The notes under the pieces were generated by a model. The model searched no databases. It was not told where the DNA came from and saw only the letters and a list, made by a program, of their open reading frames with translations. A stretch of DNA of 64,000 bases from Blepharisma stoltei. Taxonomy: Eukaryota > Ciliophora > Heterotrichea > Heterotrichida > Blepharismidae. This document shows positions 23,704 to 34,755 of the stretch, one piece after another. The translations under genes and the position numbers were made by a program. Location of the stretch: positions 248,001 through 312,000 of the forward strand of contig CAJZBQ010000004.1 of NCBI GenBank assembly GCA_914767885.1, in the 5' to 3' direction. Each line of letters begins with the position of its first letter. The stretch's first letter is position 1.

Positions 23704-24830
23704 CTATCGATACTTTATAGCTGGAAAAGAATTTATTTCTTTATCTGTACTAGCCATAAAGCTTGCCTGCCTGTGTCTCCAAATTTTTCTTCCTCCCATT
23801 TCAATTAACTTTTTCGTTATTGAAAACAGCTCCTCTTTTGTATTGCTTAAATCACTTTTCAATCCTTTATCCAATTTTTTATTATACCTTCTTGTTGACA
23901 TAAAGTTTGAAAATGCGCCTTCATCTGGAGCAATCCTCAAAATATCAGACAAATCATTAACATAATGCAAAAACCCACTGATTTCTGCATTTCTTTCTTT
24001 TTCCTCATGAATAACTTCTTTTATCTTCGGCTTTATTATAGGTTCAAAAATATTACAAGTGTCCACCAGTGCTTCTAAAGATTTTATTCTGTCATGTTTA
24101 ATAATTCTTTTATTTTGCTTTTCTTTGTTTTTGATCGGAACAAGCTTTATTGGTGGAGGTAACGATTCAGGGTCTTCAAAAGAGGAAAATCGTCTTTTTG
24201 GGGTACCAGGCAATAAAAATTCTGATCTTGCTGGACTTGCATTTGAAGGTGTATAAGGAGTTATTTTTACCGGAGTAATTATTGGGAGATTTACTTGGAT
24301 ATCTTCAATAGAAGGTTCTTTTATTTTATAAAAAAAGTTATCTTCCATATCTGAAGCTCTTACAGTTACTGGTGACTCTGAGGAGTAAAAATTTCTATGT
24401 GTTTTAGTAGTAGGCGAACTGCTAATAGATAGCAATTTCCTGTGGATGGCGCTGTTTTGGCCTTGTTTCCCACAGGAAAAATTTTTTGGTTCAACCAGTA
24501 CTATGGTTTGGTCAAACCAAAAAAATTTTCCTAGTGGGAAAATCAAGACCAAAAATAGCGCCATCCATGGGAAAATCTCATAGCTTTTTTCAGCTCTTTA
24601 GAAATCGAATTATTAAAGTTAAGTTCTCTTCTTCTCGAAACCTCAATCATTCTATCAATATCATGCCCATCAGTTTTACTATTCATCGAGCAATTAACAG
24701 GCGAAAACTTCCTATTAAAGCTCTTCGCAATTTTTACAGCGTTTTGATGCGAAATAAAGCTTATTCTCCTAGGTTTTAAAATCAGTCCTTGGATTTTCTT
24801 TTCAGATATCTTTTCTTTCTTTTTATTCAT
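23704..24830 (-). CDS. Hypothetical basic/low-complexity protein, split by a 155-nt palindromic IES
   Basis: Segments 24584-24830 and 23704-24428 sum to 972 nt, 323 residues, from MNKKKEKISEKK to SFPAIKYR and TAG. It is Ser/Pro-rich in the middle (ITPVKITPYTPSNASPARSE, TPKRRFSSFEDPE) and helical near the end (LEALVDTCNIF, NAEISGFLHYVNDLSDILR). No family is recognised. The two frames are in different phases and fuse only if the insert is removed between CTAT repeats (minus strand), giving KKAISSSPTT. Confidence 0.65.
24429..24583. other. Palindromic IES (155 nt)
   Basis: Near-palindrome: GTGGATGGCGCTGTTTTGG at the left pairs with an inverted near-copy at the right, closing at AGTACT-like sequence near 24500. 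The bounding repeat is ATAG on the plus strand (24425-24428 and 24580-24583). A TAGC repeat at 24430-24433/24581-24584 would leave a stop, so the in-phase ATAG pair is preferred. Confidence 0.7.
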
Positions 24831-24852
24831 AATTATGGTTTATCTAATTTTA

Positions 24853-25801
24853 TTAGCAGCTTTTTATAAAACTTTGATATTCTTCTAAAATCCTATTCAG
24901 CTGCTTTTTTATCTTTGCAATTGAATGGATTTCTAGCTTCACTTTTTTCCCTTGAAGAGCTTCTCTAATTCTTTCTCTAATCAACTCTATTTCAGGTCCT
25001 GATGGACTATCTCTTGCGACATCAATAAAATCCATCTCAAACTCATTAACGTTGCCTTCAACCCAGTGAGCTGACACACCTTTTTTTCCTTTTTAAACCC
25101 ATACCTGTTGAATTTGTATGGTCTTTCTCAGAACTGTGGTGAAAGTCTTGCATTGAGATCTCCATGACTTTTTTAAGCTCTTCGTCCTCAGCTTCCATGA
25201 GGCAAACTTCGTCGTTTTTTTCTATACAGATTTTAGTACCTTTCTTGATGTTAACTTCTCTTATGCTGAAATCTTCATAGCCTTCAAGTGAACGGATGGA
25301 TCCATTGCTTTCATAAACTTTTAGATGGAATTTTCCTGTGATTGAATGTTTTTTCTGTAAATGTGATTTTAGATCTTGGATTGTGAGGGATAATGACAGA
25401 TAAAAGGGAGAAAATAAAGCAGATTCAACTGATATGTAGTCATATAGAGGACAGATATAGATTTTAATAGGGTGCAGATCTGGTCTGCCTTCAATAATAA
25501 AAATTTCGATTTCTGGACCTCCAAGATACCAGGAATAAAGAGAAGTCCATGCTTCTTTTTTGAGGAAAATAACAGCACTACTGTTTAGATCGGATTTTAG
25601 ATCAGAATTTTCTAATAAGATCTCATTATTGATAGGGCCAGGATCTAGCCCTTTGGGATCTTGGAAAAAGCCAACATAGTTACACCATGAAACCCATCAT
25701 TGTTTTGGTGCCAAAAATACAGTTTTTTCTCTTTGGAAAAGATCGGCTGTACTAATAGGCTGAATGCTTGAAATCACTTGTTTTTGGGAATTCGGGTCCA
25801 T
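24853..25801 (-). CDS. DUSP-Ubl-UIM protein (USP-like N-terminal module without protease)
   Basis: Segments 25105-25801 and 24853-25088 sum to 933 nt, 310 residues, from MDPNSQKQVISSIQP to FIKSC. Residues about 15-110 look like a DUSP domain (WWVSWCNYVGFF, PGPINNEILL, LGGPEIEIFII). Residues about 110-200 look like the ubiquitin-like fold that follows DUSP in USP4/15-type enzymes. A ubiquitin-interacting motif (EDEELKKVMEISMQ) follows. No Cys or His box of a USP catalytic domain is present, and the protein ends after a helical tail. It may act as a ubiquitin-binding adaptor (inference). One 16-nt intron is needed to keep the frame. Confidence 0.75.
25089..25104 (-). other. 16-nt intron in the DUSP-Ubl-UIM gene
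   Basis: Minus-strand GTATGGGTTTAAAAAG. Removal joins NSTG to KKGVSAHWVEG. Confidence 0.85.
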
Positions 25802-25987
25802 TTTGATTTTTGTAATATATGCAAATTAGAGGAAAAAATTGGGTTATATTCTTTATGAATTTTATTATTTTAAATTTTCATTTATTTTCAGTATGATGCT
25901 GAATAATGATTCGTAATCTATACTTTTATCCTGCAAAACAAAAAATTGTAAAATGTTCAATCTTTTAAGTGTTTAAAAAAACTTATT

Positions 25988-26998
25988 TTAAGAAGCCTTA
26001 GCTTTAAATATTCTTGCATCCGGAGAATAAAAAATCGAAGAATAGGAGCTTTTGCTGTCTCTCATTTGTTTTCTTTTGAATTTAGCATCTTCAATTGTTT
26101 TCTTTATTTTAGCTTCATAGCTTTTTTGGTATCTTTCATCTAGTTCTTTTTTGATTTGGAAAGCTCGGGACTTTACTACGTCATACCGCTTCAGACTCTT
26201 TGAAGGAATTAGAGATGTGGATGCATGACTTGTTAATTCTTTTTCTTCTATTTCTTCTAAATTTTTATTTGGTATTGGGTCATTGCTATTTATTAGCTTC
26301 TCATTTTTGTCTATTAATATCTCTTTTTCGTTCTCCGTACTTTCATCTCTTGAATCAGTTGGTTTCGGAATTACCCCTTTTATTGCTACTTTATTAATAT
26401 TTTCTTTGATTTTTTGTGCTTTTAAATCCAAGTCTCAATAGCTTTTTAAGATTTCTTTTTCTTTATTTCGTTTTTCAATGATTCTATCATTTTCCTGATC
26501 TAATAGTTTTTTTGCATTTCTATTAAGAGTTTGGAATTCTCTTTTATCATTTTCTATTCTTTGATTTTCTTCTTTTCTTCTTGATTCCATTTGCTCTACT
26601 AGCTTGGCTTCCACTTTTTTCATGACTTCTAGTTCCTTTTGCCTCTTAACTTGTTTAGGGGTTTCAGGTAAATGGGGATATCCATGCATATCAGGGGAAA
26701 TCCCAGGCTTTAATTTCTCTTCTTTTTCTGACTGCTTTCGTTTCTCAAACTCCTCCATTTGCTGCTTAAGATATTCAGCATTTAAAATATTTAGTCTTTT
26801 CCTATGATATAGCCTTTCTTGTTCTTTTTTTGCTTCATTTTCACGTCATTGTTGAAGACTTTTTTCTTCTTTAAGAGTAGACTCGTATTTTTTCTCAAGG
26901 TTATCAAGCTCTAATACTAATGTGCTTCCTGGCAAGGTTGCGTATGATGAACTTAGCATTTTTCCTTTAGCGCTTGAAATGTTTAAAGGGCTCATCAT
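25988..26998 (-). CDS. Coiled-coil hypothetical protein
   Basis: A 336-residue open frame from MMSPLNISSAKGKM to ARIFKAKAS and TAA, with TGA as Trp at two sites. A long charged coiled coil occupies most of residues 35-180 (KEEKSLQQWRENEAKKEQER, EVMKKVEAKLVEQMESRRKE) and again about 260-315. A Pro-rich loop (GYPHLPETPKQ) breaks the helix near residue 95. It could be a cytoskeletal or ciliary component, but no specific family is recognised. It is divergently oriented from the 27557 gene. Confidence 0.7.
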
Positions 26999-27556
26999 TT
27001 TTTACCAAAATTTAATTGGATAGTACCAGATCTATTAAAAATAACTGGTATTATGAATTATCATTTATTAATTTATCAAGAGCTTATATATATTATATTG
27101 ATAATAAAATTAAAGCGTAGAAGTATTTTATATCTGAAAATAAGGAAATCTTAATTCTTCAAGAGAAACTCCTTGAATGCAATTTCAAAATTATTTATAT
27201 AAGAAATAAGCAAAATTTGAGATGTAATACCAATTCTAAATATAAGAATTCTCTTATAGATTAAAGTAAATAATTTATTATTCGCTTCAATTGACCCTAT
27301 TTATTATTTATAGAATCATCTTAAGTATAAAAGTCTTCTCATAAATCATTTAAAAACTATAGCAAGCTGGATAATTATTGCCCTCATCCTCTTCCCTAAA
27401 AATATTTTTTCGTAATTTTTTAGGAATGTTTATTCATAAACGCTACTTAAAATAATATTAAATCTCCGCTACGAATCTATCAAGTATATTTCCATATTTT
27501 CCACTTTTTTGTACTTACAATCGATATAGAAATCTATTTTAATAATTGTAGGAATT
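26999..27556. promoter_or_regulatory. Divergent intergenic region
   Basis: A 558-nt spacer between divergent genes. It must hold both promoters. The last ~55 nt before the 27557 ATG (TAGAAATC...GTAGGAATTATGAG) resemble the leader of the paralog at 29109. No other element was recognised. Confidence 0.4.
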
Positions 27557-28498
27557 ATGAGTTCCAACATAAAAGAAATTCTTACAAGAATAACTGGAAA
27601 GACTTATGGTGAAGAAGATATTTATGATCAAAATGAGTCAACAGATATTCCTTCCTTTTACAGCGATAACACCAGCAGCATAAATTTTTCATCGCAAAGT
27701 ATATGAAGTGCAAGGGAAGCTAATCCTTCACATATGAGCGAAGAAAACAAAATCATTAAAAACAATAAAAAGAAGGATTTAATCATCCTTTCACTATTTA
27801 GAGCTCCTAAAACAACTTCAAAAAAACAAATCTTTCAACTAGAAACAAGATGGTGATATAATTCGTTCAAGTACCCAAAAAAAGAATATCTCCGATGTAA
27901 GTTAATAAGACTCCATAAAAAAGTAAATAGGCAAATTCAACAGGGTAAAAATCCTTTCGAGTTTGTGTCTAATGATGAGTCATTAGAAATATGAAAGAAA
28001 TTAAAAGAAATATATGAAAGCTCTCGAAACCTATTTTGTAATTTGTCAGCGACAAATAATGAGCCGCAATATCATGGGAAGCATAAAAGCTTCAACAACG
28101 AATTTTGTGCAGGCTATTTCAAAGAGCAAGTGACTAGAGAATCGTTTTATTATTTCACTGAGCTACTTTTCTGCAAATTTGAGCCAACAGTTTTAATTAA
28201 AAGTTTTCAATTATGGTGCTGTCCTAACGAAAATGAGCACAATTTATTATGCTCCGAAAAGTGGTATTTATTGAAAAAGTGAATAAACAATTTAATGATT
28301 GCAGATCTTGGTGTTGAACCTTGATTTCCTAAAGGAAATAATGAAAACCAAATCACTGACGAAGAATTGAAGGAAATAATGAAGATAAATAAAAAATCTG
28401 AAGTGGATAAGCATAAAAGTGAGCTGCAGTTCAGAGATGAAATATTGTCTTTTGGTGAAGTAGACGAATTCCTAAGTAATTGCTATGAAATAAATTAA
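27557..28498 (+). CDS. Hypothetical protein, paralog H of a tandem pair
   Basis: A 313-residue uninterrupted frame, starting MSSNIKEILTRITGKTYGEED and ending NCYEIN then TAA, with several TGA codons as Trp. A short helical N-terminus and a Ser-rich linker lead to a basic motif (KKEYLRCKLIRLHKKVNRQI). Then comes a conserved module rich in Cys/Trp/Phe (FCAGYFKEQVTRESFYYFTE, WCCPNENEHNLLC). It is about half identical by eye to the next gene, which shares the whole plan. The function is unknown. The pattern of Cys and His could bind metal, but that is speculation. Confidence 0.65.
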
Positions 28499-28690
28499 TT
28501 GGATTTTATAGATAAATTTTCTTTTCGGCTTATATTTATATCCTTTCTTATTAATGTAGGCCTGCTATTGGATAACTCTGGAATTGAAAATATCTGCTAA
28601 CTCACCCAAAGTTTGCAAATATATCCTGATAAGCCAGATTGAACATTTAGCAGGCATTGCATCTGAGTAGGATTATAACCCTCTTAGTAG
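28499..28690. other. Spacer after paralog H
   Basis: No stable frame or IES end was recognised. It leads into an open stretch at 28691. Confidence 0.35.
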
Positions 28691-28909
28691 TTCAGCCATT
28701 ATGCTAGTGAATACAATAAGAGAATCATAAAGGAACTCTGATTCCAAGAACATTCGAATAAAGTGGATAGGTATATAAAACAATTGAATAAAGCTATATG
28801 AGCTATATTAGAAATTGACAAAAAAATTTACTATTTAAGCATCTTATTTAGAAAAAAAATCATAAAAAATGTCCGTAGGTTTATAAATTGGTTGGAACTA
28901 AGCAATTAA
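28691..28909 (+). pseudogene. Orphan open stretch, possible exon or decayed gene
   Basis: 72 codons open with TGA as Trp (YNKRIIKELWFQEHSNKVDR to RRFINWLELSN, TAA), preceded by a stop and without an ATG. The end resembles in style the 22420-22742 product (KIVRFLENCNNK). It may be the 3' part of a small gene whose 5' part is interrupted by an unrecognised IES, or a relic. Confidence 0.3.
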
Positions 28910-29054
28910 CCTAAAATATTTTCCCATGCACAATCAATTGAGGAAATGCTACTGGATACTTTCCAACTGTTTCATATATTAATAAAATAGCTAATAATGA
29001 TTAAAAATAATTATATTAATGATATTTGAAAATTTTTATATTTCCTTTTAATTG

Positions 29055-29108
29055 TGCTTATAATCAATGTAGAAATCAATGCTTCTATATTAAAAATTTG
29101 TAGGAATT
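29055..29108 (+). promoter_or_regulatory. Conserved leader of the tandem pair
   Basis: The sequence ending TTGTAGGAATTATGAG before 29109 aligns with the one before 27557 (GCTTATAATCAATGTAGAAATC versus ACTTACAATCGATATAGAAATC), while spacers further out do not. It is probably a shared promoter/5' leader retained after duplication. Confidence 0.4.
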
Positions 29109-30263
29109 ATGAGTTGTCAACAATTTTCCAATATCAATGAAATTCTTGCACGCATGACTGGAGAGCTCATCGAGGAATGTATTTATGACCAAAATGAATC
29201 AATAGATGTTCCCTCCAGCTATAGTGCACATACTAGCAGTCTAGGGTTTTCCTCATCAAGCATAGGGTTCATGAGAGAAGCCGATCCTTCACAAATGAAT
29301 GTAGACAGTGAAACTTTGCCAAATTATAAAAAGAAAGACGTAGGCATCCTTTCACTATTCAGAACCCCTACAAAACCTTCAAAACGGCAAGCCTCTCAAG
29401 GGATAAAAAGAGGGAATAATTCCTTTAAGCATCCTAAAAAGGAATATATCCGATGTAAACTGATAAGAGGACACAAAAGAGCAAACAGACAAATCCAAGA
29501 AAACGTGCTGCCAAATAAGACTATTCACAGATTTAACCCTAATGACACTGAATCAGCAAGCATTTGGGAGACATTAAAAGAAGTATATGCGAGAAATCAA
29601 GAAGTCTTACGCGATCTGTCGTTAACAGAAAATGGTCCCCAAACTGACGGAAAATCTAAACGACTGCCTTCAAATGATCCGAAGAGCTTCAACACAACAT
29701 TTTGTGCAAATTATTTTAAAGAGCAAGCGACGCGGGAGTCATTTTTTTATTACACTGAGCTGCTTTTCTGCAACTTTGAGCCAAAGATTTTAATAGAAAA
29801 GTTTGAAATATGGTGCTGTCCTGAAGGGAGTAAGCACGATTTTATGTGTGACAGAAAATGGTCTTTATTGAAAAGATATACCTGAGTATTGCTATAGCTT
29901 GAACTCTTCTGAATACTTTCCAGGTAGTTTGGGGGATAAATTTCCAGTATTATCTGGCAAGCCCCATTCTAGAGCTAGTATGTACAAATCAAAGCTATAG
30001 CAATGCTTGGGCCATATATAAATGACTTAATGATTGAAGATCTCAAAGCTGATCCTTGGTTTCCTACAAACTATAATCGTGAAAAAATCACTGACGAAGA
30101 ATTGACTGAAATTTTGAAAATGGATAAAAATAGAGATGGAGATAGATATATAAGTGATCAGCCTATGATAATTGATCCACCTATCATTATGGATAAGGCT
30201 GACTATGATTACCAGCTGAATGATATGAATGAAGAGGATTGTGATTTTTTTCTGCAGCTATAA
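29109..30263 (+). CDS. Hypothetical protein, paralog I of the tandem pair, split by an IES
   Basis: Segments 29109-29880 and 30019-30263 sum to 1017 nt, 338 residues, from MSCQQFSNINEILARMTGEL to EEDCDFFLQL and TAA. It shares the basic motif (KKEYIRCKLIRGHKRANRQI) and the Cys/Trp module (CANYFKEQATRESFFYYTEL, WCCPEGSKHDFMC) with paralog H. Paralog H reads through the site of the IES (LLKKWINNLMIADL versus restored LLKRYINDLMIEDL). This supports precise removal of 138 nt. Function unknown. Confidence 0.72.
29881..30018. other. IES with terminal inverted repeats (138 nt)
   Basis: Left end CCTGAGTATTGCTATAGCTT and an inverted near-copy at the right, flanked by ATATA (29876-29880 and 30016-30020). 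It is absent from the tandem paralog. Removal restores the frame. Confidence 0.88.
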
Positions 30264-30548
30264 AATAAATTATAATTAGCTGTTATAGATAATTTAATTA
30301 TTTTATTATTAAGTAATATCCTTTTTAGTTATTATATAAAATATATATAACCTAGGGCAATCTAATGCCGTGTATGGGTTATGTTATAATTGAATAGGGT
30401 TTAATTTTACTAGCTTTATTATTAAAAATAGAATTTATTTTTAGTGCTTATATTTGGTAAAAAACTGCCTAGCATTGAATATCCCCAGAAACCGGAGGGT
30501 TAACCCAGTTGAAGCTCATAATAATTGTGTTTTCTTTAATAATAAATT

Positions 30549-32615
30549 ATGGAAATACCCGTGTTTGATCTAAAAGGCCTTCCAGTCCAAGTTCCCCCAG
30601 ACATATCAAAGCTTAAAGACGTCTATCTCAAGCGCTACAAGCAAACTGGCACTCCAATAATCATTGACAATGGCTCTTTCAATTGTCGAGTTGGATGAGC
30701 CGGCAGTGAATCTCCAATTCTCACATTTAGGAATATTGTTTCTCGGCAAAAAACAAGCAAAGAAGTCCAAGAAGTTCTTGTAGGAAGTGAAATCCCTGAA
30801 GCTGACCTTTACAAATTGAGTATTCGCTCTCCTTTTGAAAGAGACATTCTGCAGCATTTCCATACTCAAGAGCATGTTTTTGACTATTTATTCTGGGCGC
30901 TTGGGATTAATGAAGACAGAGTAAATCATCCAATTGTTGTCACTGAAACAGTTTGCTCTCCAAACTACTCACGTCAAATTTTGCTTGAAATGCTTTTTGA
31001 AGGGTATCAGGTCCCAAAAGTAAATTTAGGGGTTGATTCTTTGTTTTCGTTCAGGCATAATTTAGGAGCTAATAGGAGCGGACTTGTTGTGAATTTTGGG
31101 CATCAAGCTACTCATATATTGCCGTGCTTAGATGGAGAGTTTTTGCCGGGTTTTGCAAGGCGCATTAATGTGGGTGGGAATCATTGTACACAATCATTGC
31201 TCAATACGCTACAAACACGCTACTTTTATAATAGAAACCTCATTACTTGGCCAATAGCTCAAGAAATTGTTTACAGCTATTGCTACACAGCAGTCGATTA
31301 TTTTCAAGAGCTTGAAAATTTAAGGCTCGGAAATCAAATACGAATCCAATTGCCATGGGTTATGCCACAGCAGCCTACAGATGAAGAATTAAAGCGAAAA
31401 CAGCAGCAGCGCCGAGAGCAGGGCAAAAAACTTAGAGAAATCTCTGCTAAGAAAAATGAAGAAAAGAAGAAAATGATGGAGCAAGAGCTATGTGAGCTCG
31501 AAAATATCGCCTCAAAATACAGAAAATCAAACTCAGAGTTCCAAGAAGGCCTTGTTGCTCGAGGAATTTCTAATTTCGACGAACTGAAAAAGAAAATAAA
31601 CATCTTGAAATCGCGCCTTAACTTAGAAGTCGATGACAGCGAAAAGTACAATTTGGTTGACATTCCAGACGAAGAATTGTCAGCAGAACAACAAAAACAG
31701 AAAAAATTACAAAAAATGCAAAAAGCTCAAAAGGAATCAAGGGAACAGAAAAAAGCAAAAGAAAATGAAGAAAAAGAAAGAATTGAAAAATTGAAACAAG
31801 AAGACCCAGCTGCTTATTTAGAAGATTTGAGAAAACAAAGATTAGAAATTCAGACGAGGATTGATGAAAGAAATAAAATAAAAGTAGAGCTGCAGAACAG
31901 GCATAGTAGACAAAGTCAAAGAAGGCTAAGAGCGATAGCAGAGCTTGGAAATGAGAGTTCCATAAAAGATGATAATTTCGGAGTAAAAGATCAAGATTGG
32001 GATATATACAGGGATATTCATAAAGATACACAAGAGGAAGATGAAGAAGATCAGGTCCTCCTGGCTGATCTTGATTCAGAAATTGCTCAGCTTGATCCAA
32101 ATCATTTAATTACCATTGGTGAAGTATGGAGACCACCAACAGCTGAAGACTATCAAATCTATTTAGAAACAGACCGCATCCGTCCTCCAGAAATAGTATT
32201 CCAGCCTTCTATTATTGGCCTTGAGCAAGCTGGACTTGTACAAACAATTGAACAAGTTTTGAACCTATTTAGTCCAGCCCAAGCCCAAAATTTAGCTAGC
32301 TGCATATTTTTAACAGGAGCATCTGTGCAGTTTCCGAATTTCAAAGAAAGGTTGGAAAGAGAAATAATGATGATCAGGCCGTTTGGAAGCGAATTTAATG
32401 TTGTCACTGCAAGAGACCCTGCTTTAGATGCATGGAGAGGAGCTAGTGATTTTTCTTTAACTGAGGAATATCATAATACAGCACTAACAAAAGAAGAATA
32501 TGACGAAAATGGGCAAGATTACTTAAAGGTTAAGCAGAGACATCTAGCGTCGAATTCATATTTTACAACTCCAAATCGAGGGGAAGAGCCTACTAAGAGG
32601 CAGAAAGTTAGATAA
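30549..32615 (+). CDS. ARP5: Actin-related protein, Arp5-like (INO80 complex)
   Basis: A 688-residue open frame from MEIPVFDLKGLPVQVPP to TTPNRGEEPTKRQKVR and TAA. It has the actin phosphate-1 loop (IIIDNGSFNCRVGWAG) and the Arp5-type signature PIVVTETVCSPNYSRQILLE followed by VDSLFSF. A phosphate-2-like VNFGHQATHI also fits. A long charged coiled-coil insertion (about residues 275-500, KKLREISAKKNEEKKKMMEQ) splits the actin fold, as is typical of Arp5. The fold resumes at ITIGEVWRPPT, with FLTGASVQFPNFKERLEREI near the end. The expected role is nucleosome remodelling as part of INO80 in the nucleus. No intron or IES is seen. Confidence 0.85.
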
Positions 32616-32753
32616 ATTCGTAATTAATACAATTGATTTATATGGAACTATTTTTATAGTTACTATTTAAATTATCTCATAATTAGAGTAGACTGTAAAT
32701 TTTCATTTTTTAACTACAGCGGGTAGCATGGATTTATTAGATAATTTTAAGGC

Positions 32754-34712
32754 ATGTCTGACAGATATCAAGAAAATCGTGATACTTTATTTGTTCGCAA
32801 TCTTGTAAGCGTTATACAGGCAAGTGAGGTAACAGAAGAAACTTTAAGAAGCTTTTTTGAGCCTTACGGAAGAGTTACACAATGTAGTATTCCAAAGGAG
32901 TTCAACACTGGCCGTCCTAAAAGCTTTGGGTTTGTGACTTTTTCAACCGAGGATGACGCTGCAAGAGCTCTAGAAGCAACAGACAGAAAAAATTTCTTAC
33001 TTTTCCTTCGTGAGCGAACAAAACCATTGGAAAAATCCTATTTTTTGCCAAAAAACTCTTCTGTGAGCGAACAAATTTTTTAATATAAATTATTTTTATG
33101 AAAAAAAAATTTTGATATATAAGTGATTATTAGTATAATGAAATTTCTAGCTGATCCTGTTCGATTTTAAATAAATTTGATTTTCAAACATATATCCTAC
33201 AAATTAAATAAATATTTGCTTTCCAGTTTTTGCGAATTGGGATTTTTTTATTTAAAAAACAATTTACTATAAAATTTAAATATCATCTGTTGCACATATT
33301 TCTTAATATGCAAGGCATGTGGGAAATTTCCCCACATGCCAAAAAATATTCCACATGTGAAGCCTGCATTTATGTAAGACTTCACATGTGGAAATTTTTT
33401 TAATTTGTGAGGAAATTTCCCACATGCCTTGCACAATAAGAAATATGTGCAACAGATTATATAAATTTTTAAAAAAAAAAATTGAATCCCCCTCCGTTAA
33501 ACAAAAAAAATTTTTGTTCGCTCATCGAGAGGGAGTTAGGAAAATCTCTTTTAATCACATATGCATATGGAAATAGAAGAAAAGATATGCGATACGGTTC
33601 GCCGAAATATTCCACAAGATCCAGAAGTCGAAGTAGAAGCTGAAGTCGAAGCAGAAACCCTATCCCTAAAAATCTTACACTTGAATCAGAGCTGAAAAAT
33701 TGATGTGAGCAGGTTTCAAGACTAAACGATGAGCTTCACAAGAAAAATCTTTCACTCATCAAGCAAAATGAAGATCTTTCCCAAGAACTTCGGAAAGCTA
33801 AAATCCGTAAAGATTCATTAAAAAAAGAACTAGAAAGCTATAAGTCGCAAACAATGATTTTTTTGCCTTGTGGGCATCAGAAAAATGTTTTGCCAAGAGA
33901 AAAGAATTTAATTGATGACCTTTATGAGCTAACTTAACTTAACTTAAATTTGCTTTAAAGTCTTCCAGCTTGATATCTCCGCACGCTTTCGAGGACCCCA
34001 AAACCTGCTTGCCAATCTTGGGCCTCTTCTCCCATGGCCAAGGCTTGCACGCTCCGCTGAGTTTCGACGGGTTAGGAGAGACTCCAGCTTGCATATGCTT
34101 CACGTCATGTCGGGTGCTATGAAGGCAAAGGTTAGTCCGATGCCTTCTGACGGCCGCCTGTAGGTACAGCGACACCCAGGAAAAAAGAGCCAAAAACCAT
34201 CCGGATAATTAAAGCTTTTGACTGGAGTGACCACCAGCTGACTCCCAAAGTTTACCCACCCATACGGCAGCTCCAGGCATGCTAAGGTTAGAGTTGAAGG
34301 GCCTGAACCTTGGTTTAGGCTATAAAGCCACTTTTGCGCCAAAATGGTGGGACGTCATCGAAGACCTATTTTGTCACCACCAGCATTTTAATTATTTTAT
34401 GAGCTAGGAATAAGCAAGCTTACACCTGAAGAAAGGATGAATGAAACGCTTTTAAGGCAGCTAAAGTCAAAGATTTTTTATATTATGGAAGGGAAATTCC
34501 CAAATATCTATAAATGTAAGCAGAAAGAAAATTTTATAATCGGTACGTGCGGACATATTGCTCAAGCAGAGTGCTGGGATATTCGGAATATTAAAAAAAA
34601 TCAAAAGAAAGTAGCTTGCACTGAATTAGTAGATAAAATTTTGCCTTGTGGGCACACAGAAAAAGTTGAGTGCTCTAAAATTTCTGAACTGACTATATGT
34701 AAGATTTGCTAA
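32754..34712 (+). CDS. RRM protein with RS-like linker and C-terminal CGH (NFX1-like) motifs, split by two insertions
   Basis: Segments 32754-32999, 33539-33931 and 34407-34712 sum to 945 nt, 314 residues, ending CKIC then TAA. Residues about 10-90 are an RRM with RNP2 (LFVRNL) and RNP1 (KSFGFVTF). An SR-type stretch follows (TRSRSRSRSWSRSRN), then a coiled coil. Three Cys-Gly-His motifs come next (FLPCGHQKNVL, IGTCGHIAQAECW, ILPCGHTEKVECS), like NFX1-type zinc-binding repeats. An RNA-processing role is likely from the RRM and RS parts. Both insertions must be removed for the frame to continue. The first interrupts the RRM itself. An ATG at 32728 is out of frame. Confidence 0.82.
33000..33535. 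mobile_element. Family A MITE-like IES with a nested palindrome, in the RRM gene
   Basis: Bounded by TTA at 32997-32999 and 33536-33538. Decayed family A termini (CTTTTCCTTCGTGAGCG; GAGAGGGAG) and family A body. It is longer than other copies because of an unrelated ~175-nt palindromic insert at about 33284-33458. Removing 539 nt restores RKNFLGKSLLITYAYGNRR. Confidence 0.87.
33284..33458. mobile_element. Palindromic element nested in the MITE
   Basis: Long inverted repeat: ATCTGTTGCACATATTTCTT and onward (GCAAGGCATGTGGGAAATTT), with the inverted copy at the other end. A second internal inverted repeat (TTCCACATGTGAAG) sits in the middle. Flanked by TAT-like sequence. It is not present in other family A copies. 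Confidence 0.8.
33932..34406. mobile_element. SINE-like insertion with 11-nt duplication, in the RRM gene
   Basis: Flanked by TTTATGAGCTA at 33921-33931 and 34396-34406. Visibly GC-richer than its surroundings. One end has a simple repeat (ACTTAACTTAACTTAA), like a SINE tail on the minus strand. Near the opposite end, the minus strand has TGGCGCAAAAGTGG and GGTTCAGGCCC about 35 nt apart. These resemble Pol III A and B boxes, but only loosely. No terminal inverted repeats. Removing 475 nt joins DDLYEL to GISKLTPEE in frame. Confidence 0.8.
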
Positions 34713-34755
34713 AATTAGTTCTAGTTTTTTCCTAATAAATAATTATATTTTAAAA

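Noticed and set aside
33939-34342. Open frames on the minus strand in the RRM-gene insertion
   Set aside because: They lie wholly inside the SINE-like insert, overlap each other in different phases and show no domain; the GC-rich sequence makes chance frames likely.
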